From the NCBI RefSeq assembly GCF_022919155.1, contig NZ_CP095045.1, positions 3,410,001 through 3,474,000 on the forward strand: a DNA stretch of 64,000 nucleotides, in the 5' to 3' direction. Shown here one piece after another: positions 8,288-17,017 of the stretch. How positions within the stretch are numbered: the first letter of the stretch is position 1; the number at the start of each line of letters is the position of its first letter. The DNA is from Leucobacter allii (GTDB taxonomy: Bacteria > Actinomycetota > Actinomycetes > Actinomycetales > Microbacteriaceae). The translations under genes and the position numbers were made by a program. Below the pieces are notes generated by a model that worked only from the letters and a program-made list of their open reading frames with translations, was not told where the DNA came from and ran no database searches.

Positions 8288-9250
8288 ATGACGCAGCAGG
8301 CCGAACGCTGGTTCCACCGCCGCGGCGCGCTCGCCGAGGGCGGCTGGGAGACGGTGGTCGACGAACGCACGCCGGGGTGGGAGCACACGGGGGTCCGGGT
8401 GGCCCGCCTCGCCGAGGGCGGCTCGATCGCGCTCGAGGGCACCGGCGTCGAGCGGCTCATCGTCCCGCTCTCCGGCTCGTTCTCCGTGAGCTACGCCGAG
8501 GACGGCGCGGCGTCGACCGCGCGGCTCGCCGGACGCGCCTCCGTCTTCGACGGGCCGACGGACGTGCTGTACCTCTCCTCGGCCGCGACGGGGACGGTCA
8601 CGGCGACGTCCGCGGGCGAGAGCCGCTTCCTCGTGGCGACCTCGCCCACCGGCATCGTGCGGCCCAGCCGCTACATGCCGGTGGACGAGGTGCCGGTGGA
8701 GCTCCGCGGCGCCGGCGCCTCGAGCCGGCAGGTGCACAACTTCGGCCGCAAGGAGGCGCTCGACGCCGCCCGCTTCATCGTCGTCGAGGTGATCACCCCC
8801 GCCGAGAACTGGTCCTCCTACCCCCCGCACAAGCACGACGAGCACGTCGCCGGGCACGAGTCCCAGCTCGAGGAGATCTACTACTTCGAGGTCGCGCCGA
8901 CGAAGGACGCGCCCGCGGGCGTCGATCCCGAGCGCGCCTTCGGCCTCTTCAGCACCTCCTCCTCGCCCGCGGGCGAGATCGAGATCGACGCGCAGGTTAA
9001 GACCGGCGACGTCGCGCTCGTGCCCTACGGCTACCACGGCCCCGCGGTCGCGGCGCCCGGCTACGACATGTACTACCTCAACGTGATGGCGGGCCCCGAC
9101 CCCGAGCGGAGCTGGCTCATCAGCGACGACCCGGCTCACGGCTGGGTGCGCGACACCTGGGAGGGGCAGGCGCTCGACGCCCGCCTCCCCTTCACCGCGG
9201 GCGCGAGCGCGTCCGGCGGCGCAACGCACGGAACGGAGCAGGCGCGATGA
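8288..9250 (+). CDS. iolB: 5-deoxy-glucuronate isomerase IolB
   Basis: A 320-residue bicupin that isomerises 5-deoxy-glucuronate to 2-deoxy-5-keto-gluconate. Metal-ligand histidines appear in PPHKHDEH (about residues 179-186) and a glutamate in QLEEIYYFEV. A late VPYGYHGP contributes another histidine. The N-terminal cupin is degenerate, as usual in the family. It follows iolA by 30 bases and overlaps iolD by 4 bases (ATGA), so translation of the two is coupled. Confidence 0.93.
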   Translation: MTQQAERWFHRRGALAEGGWETVVDERTPGWEHTGVRVARLAEGGSIALEGTGVERLIVPLSGSFSVSYAEDGAASTARLAGRASVFDGPTDVLYLSSAATGTVTATSAGESRFLVATSPTGIVRPSRYMPVDEVPVELRGAGASSRQVHNFGRKEALDAARFIVVEVITPAENWSSYPPHKHDEHVAGHESQLEEIYYFEVAPTKDAPAGVDPERAFGLFSTSSSPAGEIEIDAQVKTGDVALVPYGYHGPAVAAPGYDMYYLNVMAGPDPERSWLISDDPAHGWVRDTWEGQALDARLPFTAGASASGGATHGTEQAR

Positions 9251-11172
9251 CGACGCGACGGATGACGGTGAGCCAGGCCCTCGTGGAGTTCCTGGCCCAG
9301 CAGTGGACGGTCGACACGGACGGGGAGGGCCGGGAGGTCCGCGAGCGGACCATCCCCGGCATGTTCGGGATCTTCGGGCACGGCAACGTGGCGGGCGTCG
9401 GCCAGGCGCTCAAGCAGCTGAACGTCGAGCACCCGGAGCTCATGCCCTACCACCAGGCCCGCAACGAGCAGGCGATGGTGCACCAGGCCGTCGGCTACGC
9501 GCGCATGCACCGCCGCCGCGGCACCTACGCCTCCGCCGCCTCCGTCGGCCCCGGCGCGACCAACCTCCTCACGGGCGCGGCCCTCGCGACGACCAACCGT
9601 CTGCCCGCCCTCCTGCTGCCGAGCGACACCTTCGCGACGCGCGTCGCCGATCCGGTGCTGCAGCAGCTCGAGCAGCCCCACGACATCGGCCTCACCGTCA
9701 ACGACGCGTTCCGCCCCGTCTCCCGGTTCTTCGACCGCGTGCAGCGGCCCGAGCAGCTGTTCTCCATCGCGCTCGCGGCTATGCGGGTGCTCACCGATCC
9801 GGCCGAGACCGGCGCCGTCACGATCGCGCTCCCCGAGGACGTGCAGGCGGAGGCGTGGGACGTGCCCGTCGAGTTCCTGCAGCCGCGCGAGTGGCGCATC
9901 CGGCGACCGCTGCCCGAGCGCGCCCCGCTCGCCGCCGCGGTGCGGGCGATCCGCGGGGCCAAGCGCCCCCTCATCGTCGCCGGCGGCGGCGTGCTGTATT
10001 CGGAGGCCGAGGCGCAGCTGCGCGCCTTCGTCGAGGCGACGGGGATCCCGGTCGGCACCTCGCAGGCGGGCGGCGGCGCGCTCTCGTGGGACCACCCGCA
10101 GTACCTCGGCGGCATCGGGGCGACGGGCACGCTCGCCGCGAACCGGCTCGCGGCCGAGGCCGATGTGATCATCGGGATCGGCACGCGCTACAGCGACTTC
10201 ACGACCGCCTCCCGCACGGCCTTCCAGGACCCCGACGCGACCTTCGTGAACATCAACGTCGCGGCGTTCGACGCCTACAAGCACGGCACGCAGATCCCGG
10301 TCGTCGCGGACGCGAGGGAGACGCTCCTCGCGCTCTCCGCGGAGCTCGCGGACCTCCGCGTCGATGCCGCGTACGCGGAGCGCATCGCCGCCGAGCAGCG
10401 CGAGTGGGACGCCTCGGTCGACGCCGCCTTCGCCCCCTCGGGGCTCGCGCTCCCCGGCCAGCCCGAGATCATCGGCGCCGTGCAGCGCTCCTCGGCGCCC
10501 GAGGACGTCGTCGTGCAGGCCGCCGGATCGCTGCCCGGCGACCTCCACAAGCTGTGGCGCGTGCGCGACCCGCTCGGCTACCACGTCGAGTACGCCTACT
10601 CCTGCATGGGCTACGAGATCGCGGGCGGCCTCGGCGCGAAGCGCGGGCTCGCCGCGGCGGGGGACGAGCGCGACGTGATCGTGATGGTCGGCGACGGCTC
10701 GTACCTCATGCTGAACACGGAGCTCGTGACGGCGGTCGCCGAGGGGATCAAGATCATCGTGATCCTCATCCAGAACCACGGCTACGCCTCCATCGGGCAC
10801 CTCTCGGAGACCGTGGGCTCGGAGCGATTCGGCACCTGGTACCGGGAGTACGATGCCGAGGCGCGCAACTTCCAGGGCGACCAGGTGCTGCCCGTCGACC
10901 TCGCGATGAACGCCCGCAGCTACGGCATGGACGTCATCGAGGTGGAGCCCGGGGCCTCGGCGATCGCCGATCTCGAGGCGGCGATCGCCCGCGCGAAGGC
11001 CTCCGACCGCGCGACCTTCATCCACATCAACAGCGATCCCCTCATCTACGCGCCCGACGGCGCGGGCTGGTGGGACGTGCCCGTGCCGCAGACCTCGACC
11101 CTGGCGTCGACGCAGCGGGCGCGCGCCGAGTACGAGGAGCAGCAGCGGGCGCAGCGCCCCCTCCTCGGCTGA
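9247..11172 (+). CDS. iolD: Trihydroxycyclohexane-1,2-dione acylhydrolase IolD
   Basis: A 641-residue thiamine-diphosphate enzyme that opens the ring of 3D-trihydroxycyclohexane-1,2-dione. It has the three-domain acetolactate-synthase architecture. The N-terminal pyrimidine-binding domain carries the NEQAMVHQA glutamate; a central domain has the GGGVLYSEAEAQ and IGIGTRYSD segments; the C-terminal domain has the diphosphate motif GDGSYLMLN beginning at about residue 482. It is the last gene of the first inositol operon, and a strong hairpin follows at 11180-11224. Confidence 0.95.
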   Translation: MTTRRMTVSQALVEFLAQQWTVDTDGEGREVRERTIPGMFGIFGHGNVAGVGQALKQLNVEHPELMPYHQARNEQAMVHQAVGYARMHRRRGTYASAASVGPGATNLLTGAALATTNRLPALLLPSDTFATRVADPVLQQLEQPHDIGLTVNDAFRPVSRFFDRVQRPEQLFSIALAAMRVLTDPAETGAVTIALPEDVQAEAWDVPVEFLQPREWRIRRPLPERAPLAAAVRAIRGAKRPLIVAGGGVLYSEAEAQLRAFVEATGIPVGTSQAGGGALSWDHPQYLGGIGATGTLAANRLAAEADVIIGIGTRYSDFTTASRTAFQDPDATFVNINVAAFDAYKHGTQIPVVADARETLLALSAELADLRVDAAYAERIAAEQREWDASVDAAFAPSGLALPGQPEIIGAVQRSSAPEDVVVQAAGSLPGDLHKLWRVRDPLGYHVEYAYSCMGYEIAGGLGAKRGLAAAGDERDVIVMVGDGSYLMLNTELVTAVAEGIKIIVILIQNHGYASIGHLSETVGSERFGTWYREYDAEARNFQGDQVLPVDLAMNARSYGMDVIEVEPGASAIADLEAAIARAKASDRATFIHINSDPLIYAPDGAGWWDVPVPQTSTLASTQRARAEYEEQQRAQRPLLG

Positions 11173-11179
11173 GCCGCGG

Positions 11180-11224
11180 GCGAGCCCGGGGAGCCCCCGC
11201 CGACGGTGCGCTCCCCGGGCTCGC
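11180..11224 (+). terminator. Hairpin after iolD
   Basis: Fifteen-base perfect arms (GCGAGCCCGGGGAGC and its complement) enclose a 15-nt loop eight bases after the iolD stop. It separates the iolC-iolD transcript from the iolE promoter. Confidence 0.7.
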
Positions 11225-11247
11225 GCGCATCCGCTACTATGGCCTAT

Positions 11248-11257
11248 TGTCATATCA
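11248..11257 (+). promoter_or_regulatory. Candidate IolR site upstream of iolE
   Basis: TGTCATATCA matches the recalled IolR consensus in nine of ten positions. A TACTAT hexamer at 11235-11240 could be the -10 box, which would put the site at the transcription start. Confidence 0.5.
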
Positions 11258-11353
11258 AAGTTCCCCTGCGATGATGGACGGATGCCGCGGCATCCGCGCC
11301 GCGACCGGCACCCGCTGCATCCGGCACCGTCGCCGAGAGAAAGGTTCGCTGCC

Positions 11354-12277
11354 ATGGGCGAGACCACCGAGAACCCCGGTCTGCGGATCGGCACGGCCCC
11401 CGACTCCTGGGGCGTCTGGTTCCCCGACGACCCGCAGCAGGTCCCCTGGAACCGCTTCCTCGACGAGGTCGTGGCCGCCGGCTACGAGTGGATCGAGCTC
11501 GGCCCCTACGGCTACCTCCCGACCGATCCGCACCAGCTCGAGGACGAACTCGGCTCCCGCGGCCTGAAACTCTCCGCCGGCACCGTCTTCACGGGCTTCC
11601 ACAAGGGCGAGGACGAGTGGCAGCGCGCCTGGGACCAGGCGCTGAACGTCGCCGGGCTCGCCTCGAAGCTCGGCGCCGAGCACCTCGTGGTGATCCCCGA
11701 CCTCTGGCGCAGCGACGCCACGAGCGAGGTGCTCGAGCCGCGCGTGCTCGACGACGCGCAGTGGGCGAAGCTCGGCGCGGGGCACGACCGCCTCGGGAAG
11801 GCGCTGCTCGAGGAGTTCGGCATGAAGCAGCAGTTCCACTCGCACGCCGACAGCCACATCGGCACCACGCGCGAGGTGCTCCGCTTCCTCGACGAGACCG
11901 ACGCGCGCTACACGAACCTGTGCCTCGACACGGGGCACTTCGCCTACTACGGCGGCGACAACGTGAAGCTCATCGAGGAGCGCCCCGAGCGCATCGGCTA
12001 CCTCCACCTCAAGCAGGTCGACCCGAGCCAGCTCTTCGACGTGCTGAAGAACGACGTGCCCTTCGCCCAGGCCGTGGCCGACGGCATCATGATCGAGCCC
12101 CCGCACGGCGTACCCGATCTCGCCCCGATCATCGAGGCCGTCGCGAAGCTCGACCCCGAGATCTTCGCGATCGTGGAGCAGGACATGTACGGCTGCAGCG
12201 TCGACGCCCCGTTCCCCATCGCCCAGCGCACGCGCGAGCACATCTTCGGCTGCACGCACCTTGCGCGGATCAGCTGA
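11354..12277 (+). CDS. iolE: myo-Inosose-2 dehydratase IolE
   Basis: A 307-residue xylose-isomerase-like TIM barrel that dehydrates 2-keto-myo-inositol. Recognisable segments are GTAPDSWGVWFPDDPQQ near the N-terminus, the metal/substrate histidines in FHSHADSHIGTT, and CLDTGHFAYYGGD. The ATG at 11354 follows a purine-rich GAGAGAAAGG stretch and matches the family start; the 24 residues encoded upstream in the same frame are shadow sequence. It opens the second inositol transcription unit, with its own candidate IolR site. Confidence 0.93.
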   Translation: MGETTENPGLRIGTAPDSWGVWFPDDPQQVPWNRFLDEVVAAGYEWIELGPYGYLPTDPHQLEDELGSRGLKLSAGTVFTGFHKGEDEWQRAWDQALNVAGLASKLGAEHLVVIPDLWRSDATSEVLEPRVLDDAQWAKLGAGHDRLGKALLEEFGMKQQFHSHADSHIGTTREVLRFLDETDARYTNLCLDTGHFAYYGGDNVKLIEERPERIGYLHLKQVDPSQLFDVLKNDVPFAQAVADGIMIEPPHGVPDLAPIIEAVAKLDPEIFAIVEQDMYGCSVDAPFPIAQRTREHIFGCTHLARIS

Positions 12278-12322
12278 TCCGGCAGCCCCGCCCCGCAGCC
12301 CCGAGCACAGAAGGACACCGCA

Positions 12323-13339
12323 ATGACCGAAGACCTCCGCATCGCCGTCGTCGGCGCCGGCATGATGGGCGCCGACCACATCAAGCGCATCACCCGGCGG
12401 ATCGCGGGCGCCCGCGTCTCCGCGATCGTCGAGCCGGACGCCGGCCGCGCCGCGGCTGCCGCCGAACACGCGCCGGGATCGGCCGCCTACACGAGCATCG
12501 AAGCGGCGATCGCCGCGGGCGCCATGGACGCCGTGCTCATCGCGACGCCCGGGCAGTTCCACGCGCCGGTGCTCAAGCCCGCGCTCGACGCGCGGCTCCC
12601 GATCCTCTGCGAGAAGCCGCTGACGCAGGATTCCGCCTCCTCGCTCGAGATCCTCGAGCTCGAGCAGCAGCTCGACCGCCCGCACATCCAGCTCGGCTTC
12701 ATGCGCCGCTTCGACGCCGAGTACCAGGCGCTGCGCGAGCTCGTCGTCTCCGGCGAGAGCGGGGAGCTCCTCATGGTGCGCGCCCTGCACCGCAACCCCT
12801 CCGTGCCCGAGAGCTACACGAACAACATGCTCATCACGGACTCCGTGGTGCACGAGTTCGACGTCGTGCCGTGGCTCGCGGGATCCCGCGTCGTCAGCGT
12901 CGAGGTGAAGCACCCGCGCCGCAACTCCCTCGCGCCCGAGCGGCTGCGCGAGCCGATCCTCGTGATCATGGAGCTCGAGAACGGCGTGCTCGTCGACGTC
13001 GAGATGAACGTCAGCGTGCAGTTCGGCTACCAGGTCGCCACCGAGGCGGTCTTCGAGCAGGGCGTCGCCCGCATCGGCCAGCCCGCGGGGCTCCAGCGCT
13101 GGGACGCCGGCTACTTCCGGGTGAAGGATCACGAGAGCTTCACCACGCGCTTCGCCGCCGCGTACGACGCGCAGATCCAGCGCTGGGTGAACGCGGTGCG
13201 CGCGGGCACACTCATCGACGGCCCGAACGCGTGGGACGGCTATCTCGTCGCGCTGTCCTGCGAGGCGGGCGTCCAGGCCCTCAACGAGGGCGGCATCGTG
13301 CCCGTCCCGGCGCCCGAGCGGCCCGCGTTCTACGCCTGA
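12323..13339 (+). CDS. iolG: Inositol 2-dehydrogenase IolG (Gfo/Idh/MocA)
   Basis: A 338-residue NAD-dependent oxidoreductase carrying out the first step, myo-inositol to 2-keto-myo-inositol. The Rossmann motif GAGMMGADH is at residues 11-19, the CEKPLTQD motif with the catalytic lysine near 96-103, and the C-terminal fold has the HEFDVVPWL histidine/aspartate. It follows iolE by 45 bases with an AGAAGGA ribosome site. A second IolG-like protein is encoded at 24435, so the two may differ in inositol stereoisomer. Confidence 0.9.
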   Translation: MTEDLRIAVVGAGMMGADHIKRITRRIAGARVSAIVEPDAGRAAAAAEHAPGSAAYTSIEAAIAAGAMDAVLIATPGQFHAPVLKPALDARLPILCEKPLTQDSASSLEILELEQQLDRPHIQLGFMRRFDAEYQALRELVVSGESGELLMVRALHRNPSVPESYTNNMLITDSVVHEFDVVPWLAGSRVVSVEVKHPRRNSLAPERLREPILVIMELENGVLVDVEMNVSVQFGYQVATEAVFEQGVARIGQPAGLQRWDAGYFRVKDHESFTTRFAAAYDAQIQRWVNAVRAGTLIDGPNAWDGYLVALSCEAGVQALNEGGIVPVPAPERPAFYA

Positions 13340-13381
13340 GCGGCGGCGGCCGGCGCCGTCCGTCGGAGATGCGGCTTCGGT

Positions 13382-13521
13382 GATCCCGGATCCGCGGTTC
13401 CGGTCCGACGGAGGCCGCATCCCCGACGGAACCGGCATCCCCGATCCCGGATCCGCGATCCCCGATCCGCGATCCCCGATCCGTCCCCGTTCCCCGGTCC
13501 GTCACCGATCCCGGATCCGCG
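13382..13521. repeat. GATCCCGGATCCGCG repeat cluster
   Basis: The 15-mer GATCCCGGATCCGCG occurs exactly three times, at 13382, 13443 and 13507. Shorter GATCCGCGATCCCC units lie between them. It fills most of the 236-base gap between iolG and the IolH-like gene. No coding potential or known element is recognised. Confidence 0.7.
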
Positions 13522-13575
13522 CCCCACTCCCACCCATCCCTCGCCCCGAGCGACGCCCTCAGCACAGGAGCACCC

Positions 13576-14448
13576 ATGGTCCGCATCGCCCTCGATCCCA
13601 CCCCCTACAACGGCACGCATCATCTGCTGGAGTTCCCCGACCTCGTCGCGCGGCTCGGCTACGAGTATCTGCAGCTCACGCCGAACCCCGACTTCGGGCG
13701 GCACTTCCACCACCCCAAGGTGGACACCGCGATGATCGCGCAGCTCAAGAAGCGGGCGCGCGACGCCGGGGTGACCATCACCTCCGTGCTGCCCGTGCAG
13801 CGCCTCGGCGGGCCGGAGCCGCATCAGGTCGCGGCGGCGGTGCGCAACACCACCCGATACATCGAGATCGCGGCGGAGCTCGAGGCGCCGATCGTCAACA
13901 CGGAGTTCTCGGGCCGCCCCGAGCGCGAGGAGGACTCCGAGAACGCGTTCTACGACGCGATGGCGGCGCTCATCCCGGTGCTCGAGCGCGAGGGCGTCAC
14001 CATGAACATCGACCCGCACCCGGACGACTTCGTCGAGGACGGGCTCGAGGGCTGGCGCATCATCCGCGGGCTCAACACGACGCGAGTCGGCTTCGTCTAC
14101 GTCGCCGCGCACACGTTCCACTACGGCGACCGCGCCGCGTCGCTGATCCCCGAGGTCGGCGACCGCCTCGGCGCCGTCTACGCGGCGGACACCTTCGATC
14201 ACACCCGCTCGAACGGGCTGCGCTACATCACGAACCCGCCGGGCAACGCGGTGCGCGTGCACCAGCACCTGGACATCGGCGACGGCGACGTCGACTGGAG
14301 CGGGCTCTTCGGGGCGCTCGCGCAGAGCGGGTTCCTCGCGCGGGAGGACGCGCTCATCGTGTCCAACGTCTTCGCGGAGGACGAGCGCGCGGACGAGAGC
14401 GCCCGGCACCAGCTCGCGGCGCTGCGCGAGCTCATCGCGGGGGCGTAG
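13576..14448 (+). CDS. IolH-like sugar phosphate isomerase/epimerase
   Basis: A 290-residue TIM-barrel protein of the xylose-isomerase-like superfamily. It begins MVRIALDPTPYNGTHH, has metal-site candidates in NTEFSGRPEREEDSE, MNIDPHPDDF and VAAHTFHYGD, and ends with VHQHLDIGDGDVDWSGL, features common to IolH/IolI-type proteins. B. subtilis IolH is of unknown function while IolI interconverts inososes; which activity applies here is not decided by the sequence. It lies downstream of iolG after a 236-base repeat-rich gap and probably belongs to the same transcript. Confidence 0.75.
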   Translation: MVRIALDPTPYNGTHHLLEFPDLVARLGYEYLQLTPNPDFGRHFHHPKVDTAMIAQLKKRARDAGVTITSVLPVQRLGGPEPHQVAAAVRNTTRYIEIAAELEAPIVNTEFSGRPEREEDSENAFYDAMAALIPVLEREGVTMNIDPHPDDFVEDGLEGWRIIRGLNTTRVGFVYVAAHTFHYGDRAASLIPEVGDRLGAVYAADTFDHTRSNGLRYITNPPGNAVRVHQHLDIGDGDVDWSGLFGALAQSGFLAREDALIVSNVFAEDERADESARHQLAALRELIAGA

Positions 14449-14467
14449 GCGGCGTCGGCGGAGCGCG

Positions 14468-14490
14468 CGCCGGGTTTCGCGGACCCGGCG
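14468..14490 (+). terminator. Hairpin after the IolH-like gene
   Basis: CGCCGGGT and ACCCGGCG arms around a 7-nt loop lie 20 bases beyond the stop, between convergent genes. Strength is moderate and no T-run is present. Confidence 0.4.
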
Positions 14491-14589
14491 TCGCCGCGCT
14501 CCTCGCGGTCCTGCGGCCCTCGCGGTCCTGGGGTTTCCGCGGTTGCTGCGGGGTCCCCGGTCCTGCGGCCCCCGGCCGTCCCCGCGGTC

Positions 14590-15336
14590 TCAGATCAGCA
14601 GATAGACCGCGCCCAGCACGGTCGCGCCGAGCACGGCGACGTCGAAGAAGCCCTGGCGCATGCGGTTCGCCGCCCAGCGCCCGAGCAGCGCCCCGATGAT
14701 CACGCCGGGCACGAGCAGCAGATCGAGCACGAGGCTGCCCGCGTCGATGAGGCCGAGCCCGATCGAGAACGGCAGCTTCGCCAGGTTGATGCACGCGAAG
14801 AACCACGCGGCCGTGCCGAGGAACGCCTTCACCGGGAAGCGGGCCGCGAGGAAGTACATGGACATCACGGGGCCGCCCGCATTCGCGACCATGGTGGTGA
14901 AGCCGCCGAGCGAGCCGTAGCCGATGCTGGCGGCCCGACCGGCAGGGGCGCCCCCCGAGGAGATCCAGCGCCGCCAGACGGTGAAGCCCACGACGAGCAG
15001 CAGGATGATCCCGATCACGCGCCGTACCCAGGAGTCGTCGGCGAGCGCGAGGAACACCGCGCCGAGCGCGAGGCCGCCGACGACCGCGGGGGCCAGTCGC
15101 AGGATCGTGGGCCAGCTCGCGTGCTTGCGGTACGCCCAGACCGCGAAGGCGTCGCCGACGATGAGCAGGACGAGCAGCGCTCCGGTGGAGTGCCGCGCCG
15201 GCAGGATCGCGGCGAAGATCGCGATCGAGATCGTGTTCACGCCGGGCAGCGCCGTCTTCGAGAAGCCGACGATGAGCGCCGCCGTCGCGAGCAGCGCCCA
15301 GGCGACGGCGGGGAGCTGGGGGAGGAGCGTCATCAC
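14590..15336 (-). CDS. TauE/SafE family membrane exporter
   Basis: A 248-residue, highly hydrophobic protein with about eight predicted membrane segments and the duplicated DUF81 layout: an early GFSKTALPGVNTIS motif and a mid-protein GYGSLGGFTTMVANAGGPVMSMYFL motif. Members move sulfite, sulfoacetate or other organic anions outward. The substrate here is unknown. It sits on the opposite strand within the inositol locus and shares a 172-base intergenic region with the sugar porter. Confidence 0.85.
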   Translation of the reverse strand: MMTLLPQLPAVAWALLATAALIVGFSKTALPGVNTISIAIFAAILPARHSTGALLVLLIVGDAFAVWAYRKHASWPTILRLAPAVVGGLALGAVFLALADDSWVRRVIGIILLLVVGFTVWRRWISSGGAPAGRAASIGYGSLGGFTTMVANAGGPVMSMYFLAARFPVKAFLGTAAWFFACINLAKLPFSIGLGLIDAGSLVLDLLLVPGVIIGALLGRWAANRMRQGFFDVAVLGATVLGAVYLLI

Positions 15337-15363
15337 TCGACCAGCCTAGGGCGGCACGGGTTC

Positions 15364-15385
15364 CATGTTCAATTGTTCGAACATG
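15364..15385. promoter_or_regulatory. Palindrome upstream of the TauE/SafE gene
   Basis: CATGTTC and GAACATG arms enclose an 8-nt spacer 28 bases upstream of the minus-strand exporter start and away from the IolR-like sites. It is probably an operator for a separate regulator; none is recognised. Confidence 0.45.
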
Positions 15386-15446
15386 AGTGCCGCCGGCCAT
15401 CGGCGCGATACCGGGCGGAAACGATTTTGTTGTTTTGTCGTTACAT

Positions 15447-15456
15447 TGTTAGGATC
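15447..15456 (-). promoter_or_regulatory. Weak IolR-like sites upstream of the sugar porter
   Basis: On the minus strand this is GATCCTAACA, which shares TCCTAACA with the strong iolC site. Ten bases upstream on the plus strand is a second partial dyad, TTGTCGTTACAT (15435-15446). Together they could form a tandem IolR operator for the transporter at 15509. Confidence 0.4.
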
Positions 15457-15508
15457 TCGGTGAGCGTCCCGGACACTCCGGGTCCTGCTCGACGAAGGAG
15501 TCCTCCGG

Positions 15509-16987
15509 ATGTCCGCCACACCAGGCCAGAACACCTCGACACTGCCGCCGCTCACCGCAGGCCCGCACCAGCGGCGGCTCGGCCTCGTCGCCGTCATCGC
15601 GACCTTCGGCGGCCTTCTCTTCGGCTACGACACGGGCGTCGCCAACGGCGCCGAGCGCCCGCTCCAGGCCGAGATGGGCTTCGACACGCTGCAGATCGGC
15701 ATCGTGATCAGCTCGCTCGTCTTCGCCGCGGCCTTCGGCGCGATGCTCTTCGGCCGCATCGCCGACAAGATCGGCCGCCGCCCGACCATCATCCTGCTGG
15801 CGGTGCTCTTCTTCTGCGGCACCCTGCTCGTCGTGACCTCCCCGAGCGGCCCCGAGCACGGTACGCACACGACGCTCGGCTTCTCGCTGCTGGTCGCGGG
15901 GCGGATCGCGCTCGGCTTCGCCGTCGGCGGCGCGTCCGCCGTCGTGCCGGTGTACCTCGCCGAACTCGCACCCTTCGAGATCCGCGGCTCGCTCTCCGGC
16001 CGCAACGAGCTCATGATCGTCGTGGGTCAGCTCGCCGCTTTCATCGTCAACGCCATCATCGCGGCGCTGTGGGGGCATGTCGACGGCGTCTGGCGCATCA
16101 TGTTCGCCATCTGCGCGCTGCCCGCGATCGTGCTCTTCTTCGGGATGCTGCGGATGCCGGAGTCCCCCCGCTGGCTCGTGGAACAGGGGCGCGCCGACGA
16201 CGCGCTCGCGGTGCTCCGCACGGTGCGCTCGGAGGATCGGGCCGCCGCGGAGTTCGCCGAGGTGCAGCGCGTCACCCAGGAGGAGCGCGCCGAGTCGGAG
16301 CGCCGCCTCGGCATCCGCGCCGTGCTCTCCAACAAGAACCTCCTCGTGATCCTGCTCGTGGCCTGCGGCCTCGGCATCGCCCAGCAGTTCACCGGCGTCA
16401 ACGCCATCATGTACTACGGCCAGCGGATGCTCGCCGAGTCCGGGTTCAGCGAGGACATGATCGGCTGGGTGAACATCGCCCCCGGCGTGATCGCCGTGAT
16501 CGGCGGGGTCGTCGCGCTCTTCATGATGGACCGGGTCGACCGTCGCACCAACTTCCTGTGGGGCTACGGGCTCACCGCCCTCTCGCACGTGCTCATCGCG
16601 GTCGCGATGATGTTCCTCTTCCCCGAGGGCAGCCCCGCGCGCCCGTGGGTGTTCCTCGTGCTCATCGTCATCATGATCGGCTCGATCCAGCTGTTCCTCA
16701 ACATCGCCACCTGGGTCTACCTCTCCGAGGTGTTCCCGCTGCACATGCGCGGGATCGGCATGGGCGTCTCCGTCTTCGTGCTCTGGATCGCGAACGGCGT
16801 GCTCGCGCTGCTCGTGCCCTCCATCGTGGGCGCGGTCGGCATGGGGCTGTTCGTCATCTTCGCGATCGTCAACGTCGTCTCCTTCCTCTTCATCAAGCGC
16901 TTCGTCCCCGAAACCCGCGGCCGCACGCTCGAAGAGCTCGAGGAGGACGTGATGACGGGCGCGATCTACGTGCCCCGCGAGCGGTAG
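15509..16987 (+). CDS. iolT: Sugar porter MFS transporter, probable inositol importer (IolT-like)
   Basis: A 492-residue, 12-segment transporter of the MFS sugar-porter group. Diagnostic motifs are GYDTGVANGA in helix 1, GRIADKIGRRP after helix 2, the PESPRWL motif before the central loop, QQFTGVNAIMYY in helix 7 and the PETRGRTLEELE end. Its place between the iol operons and next to an inositol-type dehydrogenase makes myo-inositol the likely substrate, imported with protons. The start is supported by a GAAGGAG ribosome site. Confidence 0.88.
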   Translation: MSATPGQNTSTLPPLTAGPHQRRLGLVAVIATFGGLLFGYDTGVANGAERPLQAEMGFDTLQIGIVISSLVFAAAFGAMLFGRIADKIGRRPTIILLAVLFFCGTLLVVTSPSGPEHGTHTTLGFSLLVAGRIALGFAVGGASAVVPVYLAELAPFEIRGSLSGRNELMIVVGQLAAFIVNAIIAALWGHVDGVWRIMFAICALPAIVLFFGMLRMPESPRWLVEQGRADDALAVLRTVRSEDRAAAEFAEVQRVTQEERAESERRLGIRAVLSNKNLLVILLVACGLGIAQQFTGVNAIMYYGQRMLAESGFSEDMIGWVNIAPGVIAVIGGVVALFMMDRVDRRTNFLWGYGLTALSHVLIAVAMMFLFPEGSPARPWVFLVLIVIMIGSIQLFLNIATWVYLSEVFPLHMRGIGMGVSVFVLWIANGVLALLVPSIVGAVGMGLFVIFAIVNVVSFLFIKRFVPETRGRTLEELEEDVMTGAIYVPRER

Positions 16988-17017
16988 AGCCGGCGGGCGC
17001 GGAGAGGACGGCATCGC

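Noticed and set aside
13382..13521. CRISPR array
   Set aside because: The repeat is short, self-similar to its spacers, has only three copies, and no cas gene is nearby.
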